Of a stretch of 39,740 nucleotides of DNA, positions 1 through 8,842 are shown piece by piece. The DNA comes from Novosphingobium sp. PhB165 (GTDB lineage Bacteria; Pseudomonadota; Alphaproteobacteria; Sphingomonadales; Sphingomonadaceae): NCBI RefSeq assembly GCF_004341845.1, contig NZ_SLVB01000018.1, positions 1 through 39,740 of the forward strand. Reading direction: 5' to 3'. The first letter of the stretch is position 1. The number at the start of each line of letters is the position of its first letter. The translations under genes and the position numbers were made by a program. The notes beneath the pieces were generated by a model, which was not told the origin of the DNA, did no database searches, and worked only from the letters and a program-made list of their open reading frames with translations.

Positions 1-1
1 G

Positions 2-94
2 TTCCCAGCGCGCTTGAACTGTCGGTTGTTCCATACTTGCCTGAACATGCCCGCAGGCTGCGCCATCGACAACCATTTATGGGTTCACGGCCTA
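2..94 (+). repeat. Terminal inverted repeat, left copy (93 bp)
   Basis: Every base is matched, in reverse complement, by the last 93 bases of the window (39648-39740). Identity stops abruptly after CCTA at position 94. The repeat probably continues to the left of base 1, so the true unit is likely longer. A frame open from base 1 ends at a TAA at 97-99, just before the ribosome binding site of the next gene, so the left copy may carry the 3' end of an upstream gene. I do not recognise the encoded residues or a transposon end. Confidence 0.9.
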
Positions 95-110
95 GCTAAA
101 GGAGCCCACC

Positions 111-1097
111 ATGGCTGCTGCGACGCTTCATCAGCTCGACCGCCCTTTCCTTACGGACGCTGGTCTTGAAACCGACATCCTCTTTAACAGGGGGATCGAC
201 CTGCCCCACTTCGCTTCAATAACGCTACTTCAAACCGATGAGGGGCGACAGGCGCTCGAAGATTACTTCTCTGGTTTTATTGAGCTTGCTCGGCGAATGG
301 ACACCGGGCTTATTCTCGAAAGTGCAACGTGGCGAGCAAGCCTCGATTGGGCAGAGCCGCTCGGATTGTCACGAGAGGAGCTCGATGCGCTCAACAATGA
401 GGCCGTCTCCCTGCTAATTTGTCTACGAGAGAAAGCCCCCGCTGGGCTCCCGATCATCATCAGCGGGTGCATCGGTCCGCGCGGTGATGGTTACGATCCT
501 GGCCGCATCATGAGGCCCGAAGAGGCGGAAGCCTATCATTTTCATCAAGCAAAGGTTCTGGTTGCTGCCGGCGCGGACATGCTGTCAGGCATAACCATGA
601 CCAACGTCCCCGAAGCAATCGGCTTGGCGCGCGCCGCTCGCAAGTCAGGTGCGTCAGTTGCTATCAGTTTCACAGTCGAGACTGACGGCCACCTCCCGAC
701 AGGTGAAGAGCTTCGGGACGCCATCGCTACGGTCGACGAATCTACCGCTTCATACCCTGCCTACTACATGATCAACTGCGCCCACCCGACGCATATTGCT
801 TCCTCGCTCGAGGATGGCGCTGCTTGGACAGAGCGGGTCCGGGGGCTCCGTGCGAACGCATCGCGGTGCACCCACGCTGAACTTGATGCAATGACTGAAC
901 TGGACAAGGGGGATCCAGTCGAACTCGCGGAGCTCCATCGACAGTTGAAGGAGGCCTTCCCTCAACTCACAATCCTTGGCGGTTGCTGCGGGACCGATTT
1001 GGGCCATGTAACAGCCATCGCAGAGGCATGCTTTTCGCATTGCGCGGTCGTTTGGCCCGCAATTTCGAGTGCCACCGCAAGTCTCAGAGCGGGCTAG
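111..1097 (+). CDS. Homocysteine S-methyltransferase family protein
   Basis: The 328-residue product matches the MmuM/BHMT type of zinc-dependent homocysteine methyltransferases, which transfer a methyl group from S-methylmethionine or a related donor to homocysteine, giving methionine in the cytoplasm. The N-terminal LTDAGLETDI segment and the zinc site are visible: Cys223 in INCAHP and the Cys292-Cys293 pair in GGCCGTD. The start is set by AAGGAG seven bases before ATG. Length is close to the family norm (about 310). The gene begins 17 bp after the terminal repeat and its upstream partner, which might be a permease as in mmuP-mmuM pairs, lies outside the window. The methyl donor cannot be told from sequence. 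Confidence 0.85.
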   Translation: MAAATLHQLDRPFLTDAGLETDILFNRGIDLPHFASITLLQTDEGRQALEDYFSGFIELARRMDTGLILESATWRASLDWAEPLGLSREELDALNNEAVSLLICLREKAPAGLPIIISGCIGPRGDGYDPGRIMRPEEAEAYHFHQAKVLVAAGADMLSGITMTNVPEAIGLARAARKSGASVAISFTVETDGHLPTGEELRDAIATVDESTASYPAYYMINCAHPTHIASSLEDGAAWTERVRGLRANASRCTHAELDAMTELDKGDPVELAELHRQLKEAFPQLTILGGCCGTDLGHVTAIAEACFSHCAVVWPAISSATASLRAG

Positions 1098-1313
1098 GGC
1101 GAAAGGCCGCAATGGATGCCTGGCAGCCCGCTTCGGCGGTCGACCCTCGGCCATTCGACTGACAATTTTTGGCCACCAAGTGCAGTCCGTCCGCTTCCTG
1201 ACGTTGACAAATTCAAGCTCTGGAAAGAGCACATTCAAAAAGCCGATATCGGTCGCTGCCAAGTCGAGAGGGGGAGGACGAGCGAGCTCGAAAACCGGTA
1301 TCGGTGGTGGAGT

Positions 1314-1781
1314 TTACGCTTGGCTGTTGCTCTCTGGCGGAGCTTCGGAAGTTGGCCAGACGACATCCAGTCGGGTCTGGGTGATGCGCCAGGCACCGTC
1401 AATGCGCCGGTATTCATCGGCATAGAGACCCAGCAGAAGCAGGGGATTGGGATCGGACTTGGAGGCTGTTTCAAAGTCGATGAGATAACACGAGCCGGTT
1501 GCACTGTCCGGGCCGGTCAACTCAATCAGGTGGTTGGCGATGGGGTGCATGAAGGGATAGTGGCCCCGCCCGTTGCGATCGAATAGGGTATAGGCATCCT
1601 TGAGCCCGGCCTTGATCGCCTCGAGCCCTTCCATCCGCCCCACCGTCACTTCGACCACCGCATCGGCGGCGAACACCCGGTCGAGAGCGTCGATCCGGTT
1701 TCCATCGAGAAGATGCGAATAGCGGATACGCAGGTCGCGGATTTCGTCCTTGTCGAGCAGGGCTCGGATCTCGTCTTGCAT
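1314..1781 (-). CDS. SnoaL-like/NTF2-fold protein (nuclear transport factor 2 superfamily)
   Basis: The 155-residue protein begins MQDEIRALLDKDEIRDLRIRYSH, the usual opening helix of SnoaL_4-type alpha+beta barrel proteins, followed by the conserved ALDRVFAADAVVEVT strand region and a closing WRITQTRLD strand. Members include dehydratases, cyclases, and small subunits or partners of ring-cleaving and hydroxylating enzymes, so the exact reaction is not predictable. The frame is open upstream, but ATG at 1781 has AAGGTG in front and gives the usual length. It lies 25 bp downstream of another NTF2-like gene in the same direction, so the two are probably cotranscribed. Confidence 0.75.
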   Translation of the reverse strand: MQDEIRALLDKDEIRDLRIRYSHLLDGNRIDALDRVFAADAVVEVTVGRMEGLEAIKAGLKDAYTLFDRNGRGHYPFMHPIANHLIELTGPDSATGSCYLIDFETASKSDPNPLLLLGLYADEYRRIDGAWRITQTRLDVVWPTSEAPPESNSQA

Positions 1782-1806
1782 GGTTTCGTACACCTTGTCG
1801 TGAGGC

Positions 1807-2511
1807 TCAGGTTGGCCCGAGAGGCTGAATCGTGGGGAGGGGTTCGCGAACGTCGTCGCGAACGGCGAGGCGAAGCGACGACGGCGCGGCAGGCGCGCCG
1901 CCGATCCAGGAAGCCAAAGCCTCATAGGATCGGCTGCCGTCACGCGCGCTCGTCAAAACGGACAGTGCATGGACGTTCTCACCCATGGCGGATCGCAAGG
2001 CGTGGCCATTCAGATCTCCGTCGTCACCAAGGCCGCCCAGTTCGCCGTGCAGGCGCGCGAGGACACGGTTGCTGGCCCAGGACGGCTCGAAGACAGGCCG
2101 CGTGTTGGGGATCGTCGGCGTCTTGGCTAGGGCGAGGAACCGCGGTTCGCTGCCAAAGTCGATCCGGGTTTCGTAGCTGATGATCGAGCCGCGAACCCCG
2201 CCATCCTGGCCGGGAACCTGATAGCCGACAAGGAAAGCGAGACGCCCGATGTTCGGCGCGATGTCTTCGTAGACCGAATGGACGATATGGTGCGAGCTGA
2301 CCTCGTCCGAGATCGCTGCGAACCAGGCCCGCAGCGTCAGGTGATCCTGCGCGAAGACGCGCTGTCCGCGGTGGCCCGAGAGGCAGATCTGAGGATGGAA
2401 GATCGCGAGGTGGGCTTCCAGATCTCCGCCGGGCGCCTCGAAGAAGGCAAACCATCGGTGCGCGAGATGCAAGGAAATGTGATGGCGAGACTCAGTCTGG
2501 ATTGTATTCAT
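1807..2511 (-). CDS. Hypothetical NTF2-like protein
   Basis: The predicted product has 234 residues. Its first half has NTF2/SnoaL-like features: a helix with HRWFAFFEAPGGDLEAHLAIFHP, then SGHRGQRVFAQDHLTLRAWFAAI, and a strand region around YETRIDFGSEPRF. The second half, rich in Arg, Ala and Pro, matches nothing I know. ATG at 2511 is preferred because AGAAGG lies five bases before it; another ATG in frame at 2526 has no ribosome binding site. The gene is followed by a SnoaL-like gene and preceded by a luciferase-like monooxygenase on the same strand, suggesting a role in the same oxidation pathway. Function is unknown. Confidence 0.6.
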   Translation of the reverse strand: MNTIQTESRHHISLHLAHRWFAFFEAPGGDLEAHLAIFHPQICLSGHRGQRVFAQDHLTLRAWFAAISDEVSSHHIVHSVYEDIAPNIGRLAFLVGYQVPGQDGGVRGSIISYETRIDFGSEPRFLALAKTPTIPNTRPVFEPSWASNRVLARLHGELGGLGDDGDLNGHALRSAMGENVHALSVLTSARDGSRSYEALASWIGGAPAAPSSLRLAVRDDVREPLPTIQPLGPT

Positions 2512-2577
2512 GACTGCCTTCTTCATTGCCCGAATGGGTTAGAAAGCCACCGGTAAGGGGGACAGCGTGCGCGCGCC

Positions 2578-3624
2578 TTACGTCTGCAACGCGGCGCTAA
2601 GCGACTTCACGGCGTTCGTGCGCGCCGCCTCGGTCGGCATCATCAGGTTGATCATCACCTCGTTCGTCCCATAAGCCTCACCAAGGGAGCGCAGTCTGGC
2701 AACGACCTGTTCGCCCGTGCCGGAGATGAGGCGACCTTCGTTACGCGCGCGTGTCGCGATATGCTCGCGCGTCCATACGTGGCCTGCCGTCGTTTCCAGC
2801 GAGGGAACGCGGTCGAGCTGCGTGGCGCTTTCCGCGTGCGCGAGCCAGAGATGGAAAGCATTAGCATAACCTTCGGCTTCATCTTGGGTATCGCCCACCG
2901 CCACGAAAACGGCCACGATGACCTGTGGCTCGGCGGCGAAGCAGGACGGGCGAAATGCCTCACGATAGACCTTACTCGCTTCGGCGCCCCGGCTAGTGGG
3001 GTTAATGAAGTGCGCGAAAGTAAAACCAAGGCCAGCCTCAGCCGCGATGCGGGCAGTAGAACCCGACGCTCCCAGCACGAAAGGCTGGGGCAGGGTCTGT
3101 GTTTCCGGCAAGGCCTGGATGCCGGAATAGCGCGATCCGGCCGGATGCGAACCCGTCACGAAGCCGAGCAGATCGACCACTTTCTGTGGATAGGGCAGCG
3201 CGCTGGTCTTCTCGTCGTTGAGTGCACCGCTGACGCGTCGGTCGCCGCCCGGCGCCCGGCCGAAGCCGAGATCGATCCGGCCGGGGAACAGAGCTTCGAG
3301 AAGTTGGTAGTTCTCCGCGATCTTGAGGCTGCTGTAGTTGGGTAACAGCACGCCGCCCGATCCTATGCGGATGCGCGAGGTTCCCGAGGCGACATGCGAC
3401 ATCAGTATCTCGGGCGAATTGCTGGCCGTGGCCGAAATGCCGTGATGCTCGGACGCCCAATAGCGGTGAAAGCCCTCCTGCTCGGCAAGCTGTGCAAGCC
3501 GCAGCGACGCGCTGAAGGCATCGGTGGGGGTGAGGCCTTCATCGACGGGGGCGTAGTCCAGCAGGCTGAGGCGCAGCGACGTGGTGTCGCCGGCCTGCTC
3601 CTGGCTAGTGTTTGGTTCAGCCAT
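2578..3624 (-). CDS. LLM class flavin-dependent oxidoreductase (luciferase-like, MsnO8 type)
   Basis: The 348-residue protein has the bacterial luciferase-like TIM barrel: SLLDYAPVDEG near the N-terminus, ASEHHG, SGGVLLPNYSSLKIAEN, and LGFGRAPGGD about a third along, all typical of the MsnO8-like single-component group. Such enzymes use reduced FMN and oxygen to oxidise small substrates. The frame is open farther upstream, but the real start is ATG at 3624, because the reading frame of the preceding reductase gene ends at 3617. The two genes overlap by 8 bp, indicating translational coupling. A partner that supplies reduced flavin or its substrate is a reasonable inference for the upstream OYE-type enzyme, not a demonstrated one. 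Confidence 0.85.
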   Translation of the reverse strand: MAEPNTSQEQAGDTTSLRLSLLDYAPVDEGLTPTDAFSASLRLAQLAEQEGFHRYWASEHHGISATASNSPEILMSHVASGTSRIRIGSGGVLLPNYSSLKIAENYQLLEALFPGRIDLGFGRAPGGDRRVSGALNDEKTSALPYPQKVVDLLGFVTGSHPAGSRYSGIQALPETQTLPQPFVLGASGSTARIAAEAGLGFTFAHFINPTSRGAEASKVYREAFRPSCFAAEPQVIVAVFVAVGDTQDEAEGYANAFHLWLAHAESATQLDRVPSLETTAGHVWTREHIATRARNEGRLISGTGEQVVARLRSLGEAYGTNEVMINLMMPTEAARTNAVKSLSAALQT

Positions 3625-4735
3625 TTTTACTGGCTTCCTCTTCTTCCCAGGTGGGGTAATCGGTGTAGCCGCGCGCGCCGAGGTCACCGTACCAGGTGGC
3701 GCGGTCGGCAGCGTTGGTCGGATGGCCAGCGCGCATGCGCTCGACCAGGTCGGGGTTGGCAATGAACGGGCGGCCGAAGGCGACGAGGTCGAGCTCGCCC
3801 GACTGCAGGGCCGCCTCGGCGGTGTCCTTCTCGAAGCCGCCTGCGGCGATCAGGATGCCGGTATAGGTGTTACGGAAATCGCGCGCGCCGTCTTCGGGCA
3901 TCTTCTCGGCGCCAATCGTCAGCTGGTCGCTGAGATGCACATAGGCAAGGCTGCGCTTCTCGAACTCGCCCGCCAGCGTGACCCAGGTTTCGGCCTCATC
4001 TTCGTAGGGCTTCATGCCGAACAGGCGGCCGAACGGCGAGACGCGCACGCCGACCCGGTTGCTGCCGATCTCCGCGCTGATTGCATCGAGCGTTTCGAGC
4101 ATGAAGCGCAGGCGGTTCTCGATCGAGCCGCCGTAGCGGTCCTCGCGCTTATTGAGCGCGCCGTTGACGAATTGCTCGAAGAGGTAGCCATTGGCGCCGT
4201 GGAGCTCGACGCCGTCGAAACCGGCATCAATAGCCATACGCGCCGCGCGTACGAAGTCCTGGGTGATTCGGGCGACTTCCTCAGTCTCAAGAGCGCGCGG
4301 GGGGCTGGCCGCGAGGGTCTTGGCGACGCCGTCCTCGTCGCGCCCGAAAGCCCAGACATTCTCGCCCACGCTCGACGAACACGAAACGGGCGACTGTTCC
4401 TCGCCCAGGATCGAGGTGTGCGAGACCCGTCCCACATGCCAGAGCTGGGCAAACATGCGGCCACCTTTCGCGTGCACCGCGTCGGTCACACGCCGCCAGC
4501 CTGCGGTCTGCTCGCTCGTATAGAGGCCCGGATTGAACAGGTAGCCACAGCCTTCCAGCGAGACCGCGGCCCCTTCGCTGATGATGAGCCCCGCGCCGGC
4601 GCGCTGGCTGTAGTACTCCACGGTCAGGTCGTCGGGCACGGTGTCGAGAGCCCGCGCCCGGGTCATCGGCGCCATAACAACGCGGTTACGCAGTTGGAGG
4701 CCGGACAAGTCGAAGGGCGCGAAAAGCTTGGTCAT
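3617..4735 (-). CDS. Old Yellow Enzyme family alkene reductase (NemA-like)
   Basis: The 372-residue flavoprotein has the classic NemA/XenB layout of FMN-binding TIM barrels that reduce activated C=C bonds and nitro compounds with NAD(P)H. Visible landmarks are NRVVMAPMTR (Thr25), AQLWHVGR (Gln97, His100), the substrate-anchoring pair His179/Asn182 in ELHGANGYL, the RYGGSIENR motif and the phosphate site AFGRPFIANPDL near the C-terminus. Length equals that of E. coli NemA within a few residues. It is the first gene of a leftward unit with the luciferase-like gene (8-bp overlap), and is divergent from a LysR regulator with 117 bp between them, so that regulator is its likely controller. Confidence 0.9.
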   Translation of the reverse strand: MTKLFAPFDLSGLQLRNRVVMAPMTRARALDTVPDDLTVEYYSQRAGAGLIISEGAAVSLEGCGYLFNPGLYTSEQTAGWRRVTDAVHAKGGRMFAQLWHVGRVSHTSILGEEQSPVSCSSSVGENVWAFGRDEDGVAKTLAASPPRALETEEVARITQDFVRAARMAIDAGFDGVELHGANGYLFEQFVNGALNKREDRYGGSIENRLRFMLETLDAISAEIGSNRVGVRVSPFGRLFGMKPYEDEAETWVTLAGEFEKRSLAYVHLSDQLTIGAEKMPEDGARDFRNTYTGILIAAGGFEKDTAEAALQSGELDLVAFGRPFIANPDLVERMRAGHPTNAADRATWYGDLGARGYTDYPTWEEEEASKNG

Positions 4736-4852
4736 GGGAATCCTGGAACGTACGGGTTTGGAATTGGAGCGATGCGTAGGCCTTTAATTAGAGTGGAACT
4801 GACGCCTGATAATCCCCTTGCCATTCCACCCAGCCGATCCCACAATTCCCGA
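4736..4852. promoter_or_regulatory. Divergent promoter region between OYE-reductase and lysR genes
   Basis: This 117-bp gap separates two head-to-head genes and is notably more AT-rich than the flanking genes around TTTAATTAG. A 6-bp inverted repeat, GTGGAA at 4793-4798 and TTCCAC at 4824-4829, is the only symmetry I found. No convincing promoter boxes could be assigned. Control by the adjacent LysR protein is inferred from arrangement only. Confidence 0.4.
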
Positions 4853-5785
4853 ATGGACACGCAGGACCGATTTGCCGGACTGATCGAATTCGTTACGACC
4901 GCGCGCCAGGGGAGCTTCGCGGCCGCCGCCCGGGAGATGGGTGTCACCGGTTCTGCGGTTGGCAAGAGCATCACGCGCCTGGAGGCGCGCTTGGGGACCA
5001 AGTTACTGCACCGGACAACGCGGCGCTTGATCCTGACTGCCGAAGGCCAGCTATACCTCGATGCGTGCCAGAGGATCATCGATGACCTGGAAGGGACCGA
5101 ACTGGCGATGGCGTCGGGGCGGGACACGCCAGTAGGGACGCTTCATCTCAACCTGCCTGCCGCGTTCGGCCGCAAGCACGTGATGCCGATCCTGTTGGAT
5201 CTCACGGCCCGGTACCGCCACCTCGACCTCTCGGTCATGTTCACCGAGCGCACGGCCAACGTCATCGACGAGGGCATCGACCTCGCCGTGCGCATCGGCG
5301 CGCTCGGCAACGACGCGGACCTGACCGCGCGGCGGCTCGGCACCCAGCAGCTTCTGATCTGTGCTTCCCCGGATTACCTTGCCCGCCATGGCGCGCCGTC
5401 AACTCCGGAGGAATTGACACAGCGTGATTGCATCATCGGTTGGAGGCGCGTTCCCCGCCCGATCTGGTTGCTGAAGGATGGGGCCGGTGGCGAGATCGCT
5501 CAGGAAGTGAAGGTACGCCATGAATTCAGCGACGGCGAAGCGATCGTCGCGGCCGTTCTGGCGGGAGAAGGCCTATCCCAGCTCCCGACCTGGTTGATCG
5601 ACAAGGAGCTCGCTTCAGGCGCTCTTGTGCCGGTGCTGGAGGAATTTGCCGGCGCACAAATGCCGATCCACCTCGTCTGGCCCAGCTCCCGCTATGAGCA
5701 GCCGCGCCTGCGCATCGTGATCGACGCCCTAGCTGCCGCGGCGCAAGCGCCGGGATCGTGCTTTACGCCAGAAACGCCTTCCTAA
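4853..5785 (+). CDS. LysR family transcriptional regulator (CrgA-like)
   Basis: The 310-residue protein starts with a winged helix-turn-helix domain (about residues 7-65, FVTTARQGSFAAAAREMGV then SAVGKSITRLEARLG, ending LLHRTTRRLILTAEG). The substrate-binding domain has FTERTANVIDEGIDLAVRIG, typical of the AaeR/CrgA branch. ATG at 4853 is chosen because the helix-turn-helix domain begins directly after it; the frame stays open far upstream only because it runs antisense through the reductase gene. It is divergent from the OYE/luciferase-like pair and probably activates or represses it in response to an electrophilic or aromatic ligand, as related regulators do. Confidence 0.88.
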   Translation: MDTQDRFAGLIEFVTTARQGSFAAAAREMGVTGSAVGKSITRLEARLGTKLLHRTTRRLILTAEGQLYLDACQRIIDDLEGTELAMASGRDTPVGTLHLNLPAAFGRKHVMPILLDLTARYRHLDLSVMFTERTANVIDEGIDLAVRIGALGNDADLTARRLGTQQLLICASPDYLARHGAPSTPEELTQRDCIIGWRRVPRPIWLLKDGAGGEIAQEVKVRHEFSDGEAIVAAVLAGEGLSQLPTWLIDKELASGALVPVLEEFAGAQMPIHLVWPSSRYEQPRLRIVIDALAAAAQAPGSCFTPETPS

Positions 5786-6226
5786 AGACTGATGCTTCCA
5801 GAAATTGACAAGGATCGTTTTGTTGCGGCTCACGACCCTTTGTCGCCGTTCAACAGCCAATTTCGCGCTCCCAGGTGCGGTCGATCCGTTTTCCCAATTT
5901 GAACGCTCAAGACTGGCCATGAAGAGACCGGCGGCTTCTCGAATTATGAAAAGGAAAGGGGCAATTCAGAAAGCCTGAGATTCGTAAATTGATGTCTTTG
6001 AAAGACCCATGCTCACTGATCGGATTAATCGGCACCCCATCCACGAAAAGTTGTTGGCAACTATCGTACAGACGCTTTCCAGTGCGAAAGCACGTCAAGT
6101 TTCCTGAACTTCTCAGTGACAACTGCATAAGTATGCATCTCATCGAATTCGAGCTGGCGAAGGCGTAGGCCGGTTCCAAGGTTCTGCCCAAGATCGACGC
6201 CCAGAGGCTTACCTGAATTCAATGGT
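5786..6226. other. Gene-free stretch of 441 bp
   Basis: No supportable gene, RNA or terminator was found between the convergent lysR and glycosyltransferase genes. The sequence is less GC-rich than its neighbours. Short open frames exist on both strands but have no ribosome binding site, and their codon choice does not look coding. It may be decayed DNA. Confidence 0.4.
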
Positions 6227-7747
6227 TCAGACACAGGGGCGATGCTGCAGGATCAGCAGATCATCGCTGGCGAAGCGCCATCCACGCCAGTGCAATTCGC
6301 CGGCAAGGGCTTTGTCGACAGCATAGCCGTTTTGGCAGGCTATTTCGATCATGGCTGCCCGATCCGCCGTAAGTGCGGGAGCGGAGGCGACGATCATGTC
6401 CGGATTCTGCCGAAGAAGTTCGCGCCACATCGTTTCGCTGCCGAACGGGTCCCACGTTTCGTCCCGGCGCCATACGATGTAGGCCGGGGTTACGGATCCA
6501 TTGTGGTAATTCGCAAAGGGGTTGCTGGGGAGCCAGGGCTGCGCGGAGAAAGCGAGATAGCCATAAGCGGCGATCCGCACCTGTGGCGACGCCTCACGGA
6601 CCTCAGCCATGATCTGGGCGGCCTCCCGGCCGGGTGAAAAGACATGCGTGCGGTCCCAAAGGCCGGTCGCACCGGCCTGTGCCGCCTGTATCACAAAGAC
6701 TGTGGCAAGCGCGATCGAGGCGTCCCGATGCACCGAGCCTTTGCCTTCAGGCCAGTTGATCCACACTCCGAAGAGCATGAAGAGAAACAACAGGCCGCCG
6801 TGCCAGAGGCTGGCGTAAGTCGTGACGGAAAAGATCAGGACTGCCGCCAACGGCGTGAACCCGGCCGCCACGTACCGGCCGCGCAGGATGAGTTGCAGAA
6901 GCGACAGGAATGCCGCAATCGAAAGCGCAAGCCCGGCGGCCGCGTCCAGCCCCCCTGGGCGCGCGGTGGAGAATACGAGTATCCGATCGATGAAGGCGGC
7001 GCGCAGGATTTCGGTGAATGTACCTAGGATATTGGAATGCTCAGCCCGGATGTAGTAGTTGTCGGCCGGTTGCCACGCCGTTGCCAGCGCGCAGAGCCCC
7101 ATAAATGCGGTCACAGCGAGTGCGCCGGCCACATGCCATGTGGGGAGCCGTTTCCGGCGCCAGGACCGCCATGACGCCTGCCATGCCCATTCCACGCCCA
7201 AGGCCCCCGCAGCAACGAAGCCATGCGCATTGAGATTGGCGATAAGGCCAAGCACGAATGCATATCTCCATGGCTTCTCGAAGCGTCCCGGGAAGAAGCA
7301 GGCAGCAAGCGGCACCAGCAGCAGATCCGCTGCATAGCTGCGGGCTACGGCGGCAAATTGATAGGCGAAGAAATAGGAGCAGATCGCGCCCGTGCGCAGC
7401 CAGCGTGGGAAAGGGGCTTTTGTCAGGATTAAAGCGGCGCCGGCCACCGCGAATGAGCCCGAGATCAGGAAAAGCAGCGAGTAAGGTAGCCCGCAGCGGA
7501 TCGCGGTCCAGAGGATCAGGTGCCAGAGGCCTGGCGATCCTTCGTAGCGAACGCGCTCGACGAGAAGCTGATAAGGTGTGCTGTCCCGTGCCAGCAGCCA
7601 CGCTTGCGCCTCGTCGAACCAGGCTTCGTGAGACGAGCCGATCCAGAACGTCCAACCGGCGAACAGAGCCAGAGTAAGCAGTGTCCAGGCAAAATCCGCT
7701 GTGGCGGCCGATGCAGTGATGGTGCTGACGGGCGCGTTATCCCGCAT
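6227..7747 (-). CDS. GT-C fold membrane glycosyltransferase-like protein
   Basis: The product of about 506 residues has roughly ten hydrophobic membrane segments and a soluble C-terminal domain of about 130 residues. The first extracytoplasmic loop holds HEAWFDEAQAWLLARD; acidic residues here (Asp-Glu) are the catalytic site in the GT39/PMT and ArnT-like GT-C families that use polyprenyl-phosphate sugars. Transfer of a lipid-linked sugar on the periplasmic face is therefore likely, with acceptor unknown. ATG at 7747 has GGAG five bases upstream; a GTG at 7765 that overlaps the stop of the epimerase gene is the alternative. It is the last gene of the FAD oxidoreductase-gtrA-epimerase operon. 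Confidence 0.7.
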   Translation of the reverse strand: MRDNAPVSTITASAATADFAWTLLTLALFAGWTFWIGSSHEAWFDEAQAWLLARDSTPYQLLVERVRYEGSPGLWHLILWTAIRCGLPYSLLFLISGSFAVAGAALILTKAPFPRWLRTGAICSYFFAYQFAAVARSYAADLLLVPLAACFFPGRFEKPWRYAFVLGLIANLNAHGFVAAGALGVEWAWQASWRSWRRKRLPTWHVAGALAVTAFMGLCALATAWQPADNYYIRAEHSNILGTFTEILRAAFIDRILVFSTARPGGLDAAAGLALSIAAFLSLLQLILRGRYVAAGFTPLAAVLIFSVTTYASLWHGGLLFLFMLFGVWINWPEGKGSVHRDASIALATVFVIQAAQAGATGLWDRTHVFSPGREAAQIMAEVREASPQVRIAAYGYLAFSAQPWLPSNPFANYHNGSVTPAYIVWRRDETWDPFGSETMWRELLRQNPDMIVASAPALTADRAAMIEIACQNGYAVDKALAGELHWRGWRFASDDLLILQHRPCV

Positions 7748-7761
7748 CGTGGCTCCGGCGG

Positions 7762-8799
7762 TCACGACAGTGCCTTGAGCAGCCGGATCACGCCCATCCG
7801 GGTCGCTTGCCGATGGGCCGAAACATCCTTGCGCGCAGTGATTTCCGCGCGGTTCGTGTGGTAATAGCGATAGGCTTTCGACAGCATTTCGCCGTTGGTC
7901 AACGTAGGTTTCCAGCCAAGCACGTGCTTTATGCGGGTCGTATCGAAGACAAAGGAACTGGCGATCATTCGGTAGTGATAAGGCCCGAGAGGCGAGATTC
8001 GCAGGGCGTGGGCGACTTTCATCGCCGCAATCATCGGCACCTTGGGTAGAGCCAGCAGGCGCGAAGGGCTGGCAGCTTCGTCGATCACCTGCTGGAACGC
8101 ACCGGCAAGACTGGGCACCGCATCGGAGCCGATGCCGAACAGGTGGGAACCCTCGACATGGGCGGCGCGCAGCATCGCGTCGATAAGGTCGGCCGCATAG
8201 ATGAATTGATAGCGATTATCGCCCTTGCCTACGAGCGGGATGCGATTGCCGTCGGCAATGAATTCGAAAAGGATCGCAAGAAGGCCCAGCCGCCCTTCGT
8301 CGATAATGGTCGGGCAGCGGATGGTCACTGTATCGAAGGCATTTCCGAAACGGGCGAGGGTCTGTTCTCCCATCAGCTTGGTAATGCCGTAAGGCTCGCA
8401 AGGCGCGGGCGGTTCGCTTTCGTCGACCGGATGATCGAAGCCCCGGCTCCACAGGCAGTTGCTCGAAAGAAATACGATCTTTCGAACGCCCTTTTCCGCG
8501 CAGGCTCCTGCAAGGCTTTCGGTGCCATCGACATTGTGGCTCATCAGTTCGGCTTCAGTGATCGAGCCATGGGCCAGCAGGGCGGCGCAATGGAACACTG
8601 CCAGCGGGGTTTCTCCTTCGAATGCGGTATCCAGTGCCGTACGCTCGCGAATGTCCCCGACTACTGTGGTCAGCCGTGGATGGGCGATGGTGGAGGGAAG
8701 CAGGTCGATGCTGGCTACGCTGTGTCCGCCATCCAGCAGCTTTCGCACCAGAAGGCTACCTAGAAAGCCCGAACCTCCGGTGACGAGATAATCGGCCAT
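7762..8799 (-). CDS. NAD(P)-dependent sugar epimerase/dehydratase-like protein (extended SDR)
   Basis: The 345-residue protein begins with a Rossmann fold, TGGSGFLG at residues 7-14. The extended-SDR active site follows: Ser in FLSSNCLW and the Tyr/Lys pair in EPYGITKLMGE. The KGDNRYQFIYAADLIDAM segment is typical of NAD-sugar epimerases and of 3-beta-hydroxysteroid dehydrogenase-like members. It likely changes a nucleotide-linked or lipid-linked sugar. It sits 43 bp downstream of gtrA-like and just before the GT-C gene, so it fits a four-gene operon making and transferring a modified sugar. Substrate is not predictable; a sterol or terpenoid substrate is less likely given this setting. Confidence 0.82.
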   Translation of the reverse strand: MADYLVTGGSGFLGSLLVRKLLDGGHSVASIDLLPSTIAHPRLTTVVGDIRERTALDTAFEGETPLAVFHCAALLAHGSITEAELMSHNVDGTESLAGACAEKGVRKIVFLSSNCLWSRGFDHPVDESEPPAPCEPYGITKLMGEQTLARFGNAFDTVTIRCPTIIDEGRLGLLAILFEFIADGNRIPLVGKGDNRYQFIYAADLIDAMLRAAHVEGSHLFGIGSDAVPSLAGAFQQVIDEAASPSRLLALPKVPMIAAMKVAHALRISPLGPYHYRMIASSFVFDTTRIKHVLGWKPTLTNGEMLSKAYRYYHTNRAEITARKDVSAHRQATRMGVIRLLKALS

Positions 8800-8842
8800 T
8801 TGGGAAATCCTGTCGTTCGCTGGGTGGTTCGCCGGTTGCCTG

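Noticed and set aside
1098..1313. Small plus- and minus-strand frames between the methyltransferase and SnoaL-like genes
   Set aside because: No ribosome binding site or family match. The sequence resembles decayed intergenic DNA.
3581..4852. Long plus-strand open frame that joins onto the LysR gene at 4853
   Set aside because: It runs antisense through the OYE-type reductase gene and reads as low-complexity sequence. The LysR helix-turn-helix begins only after 4853.
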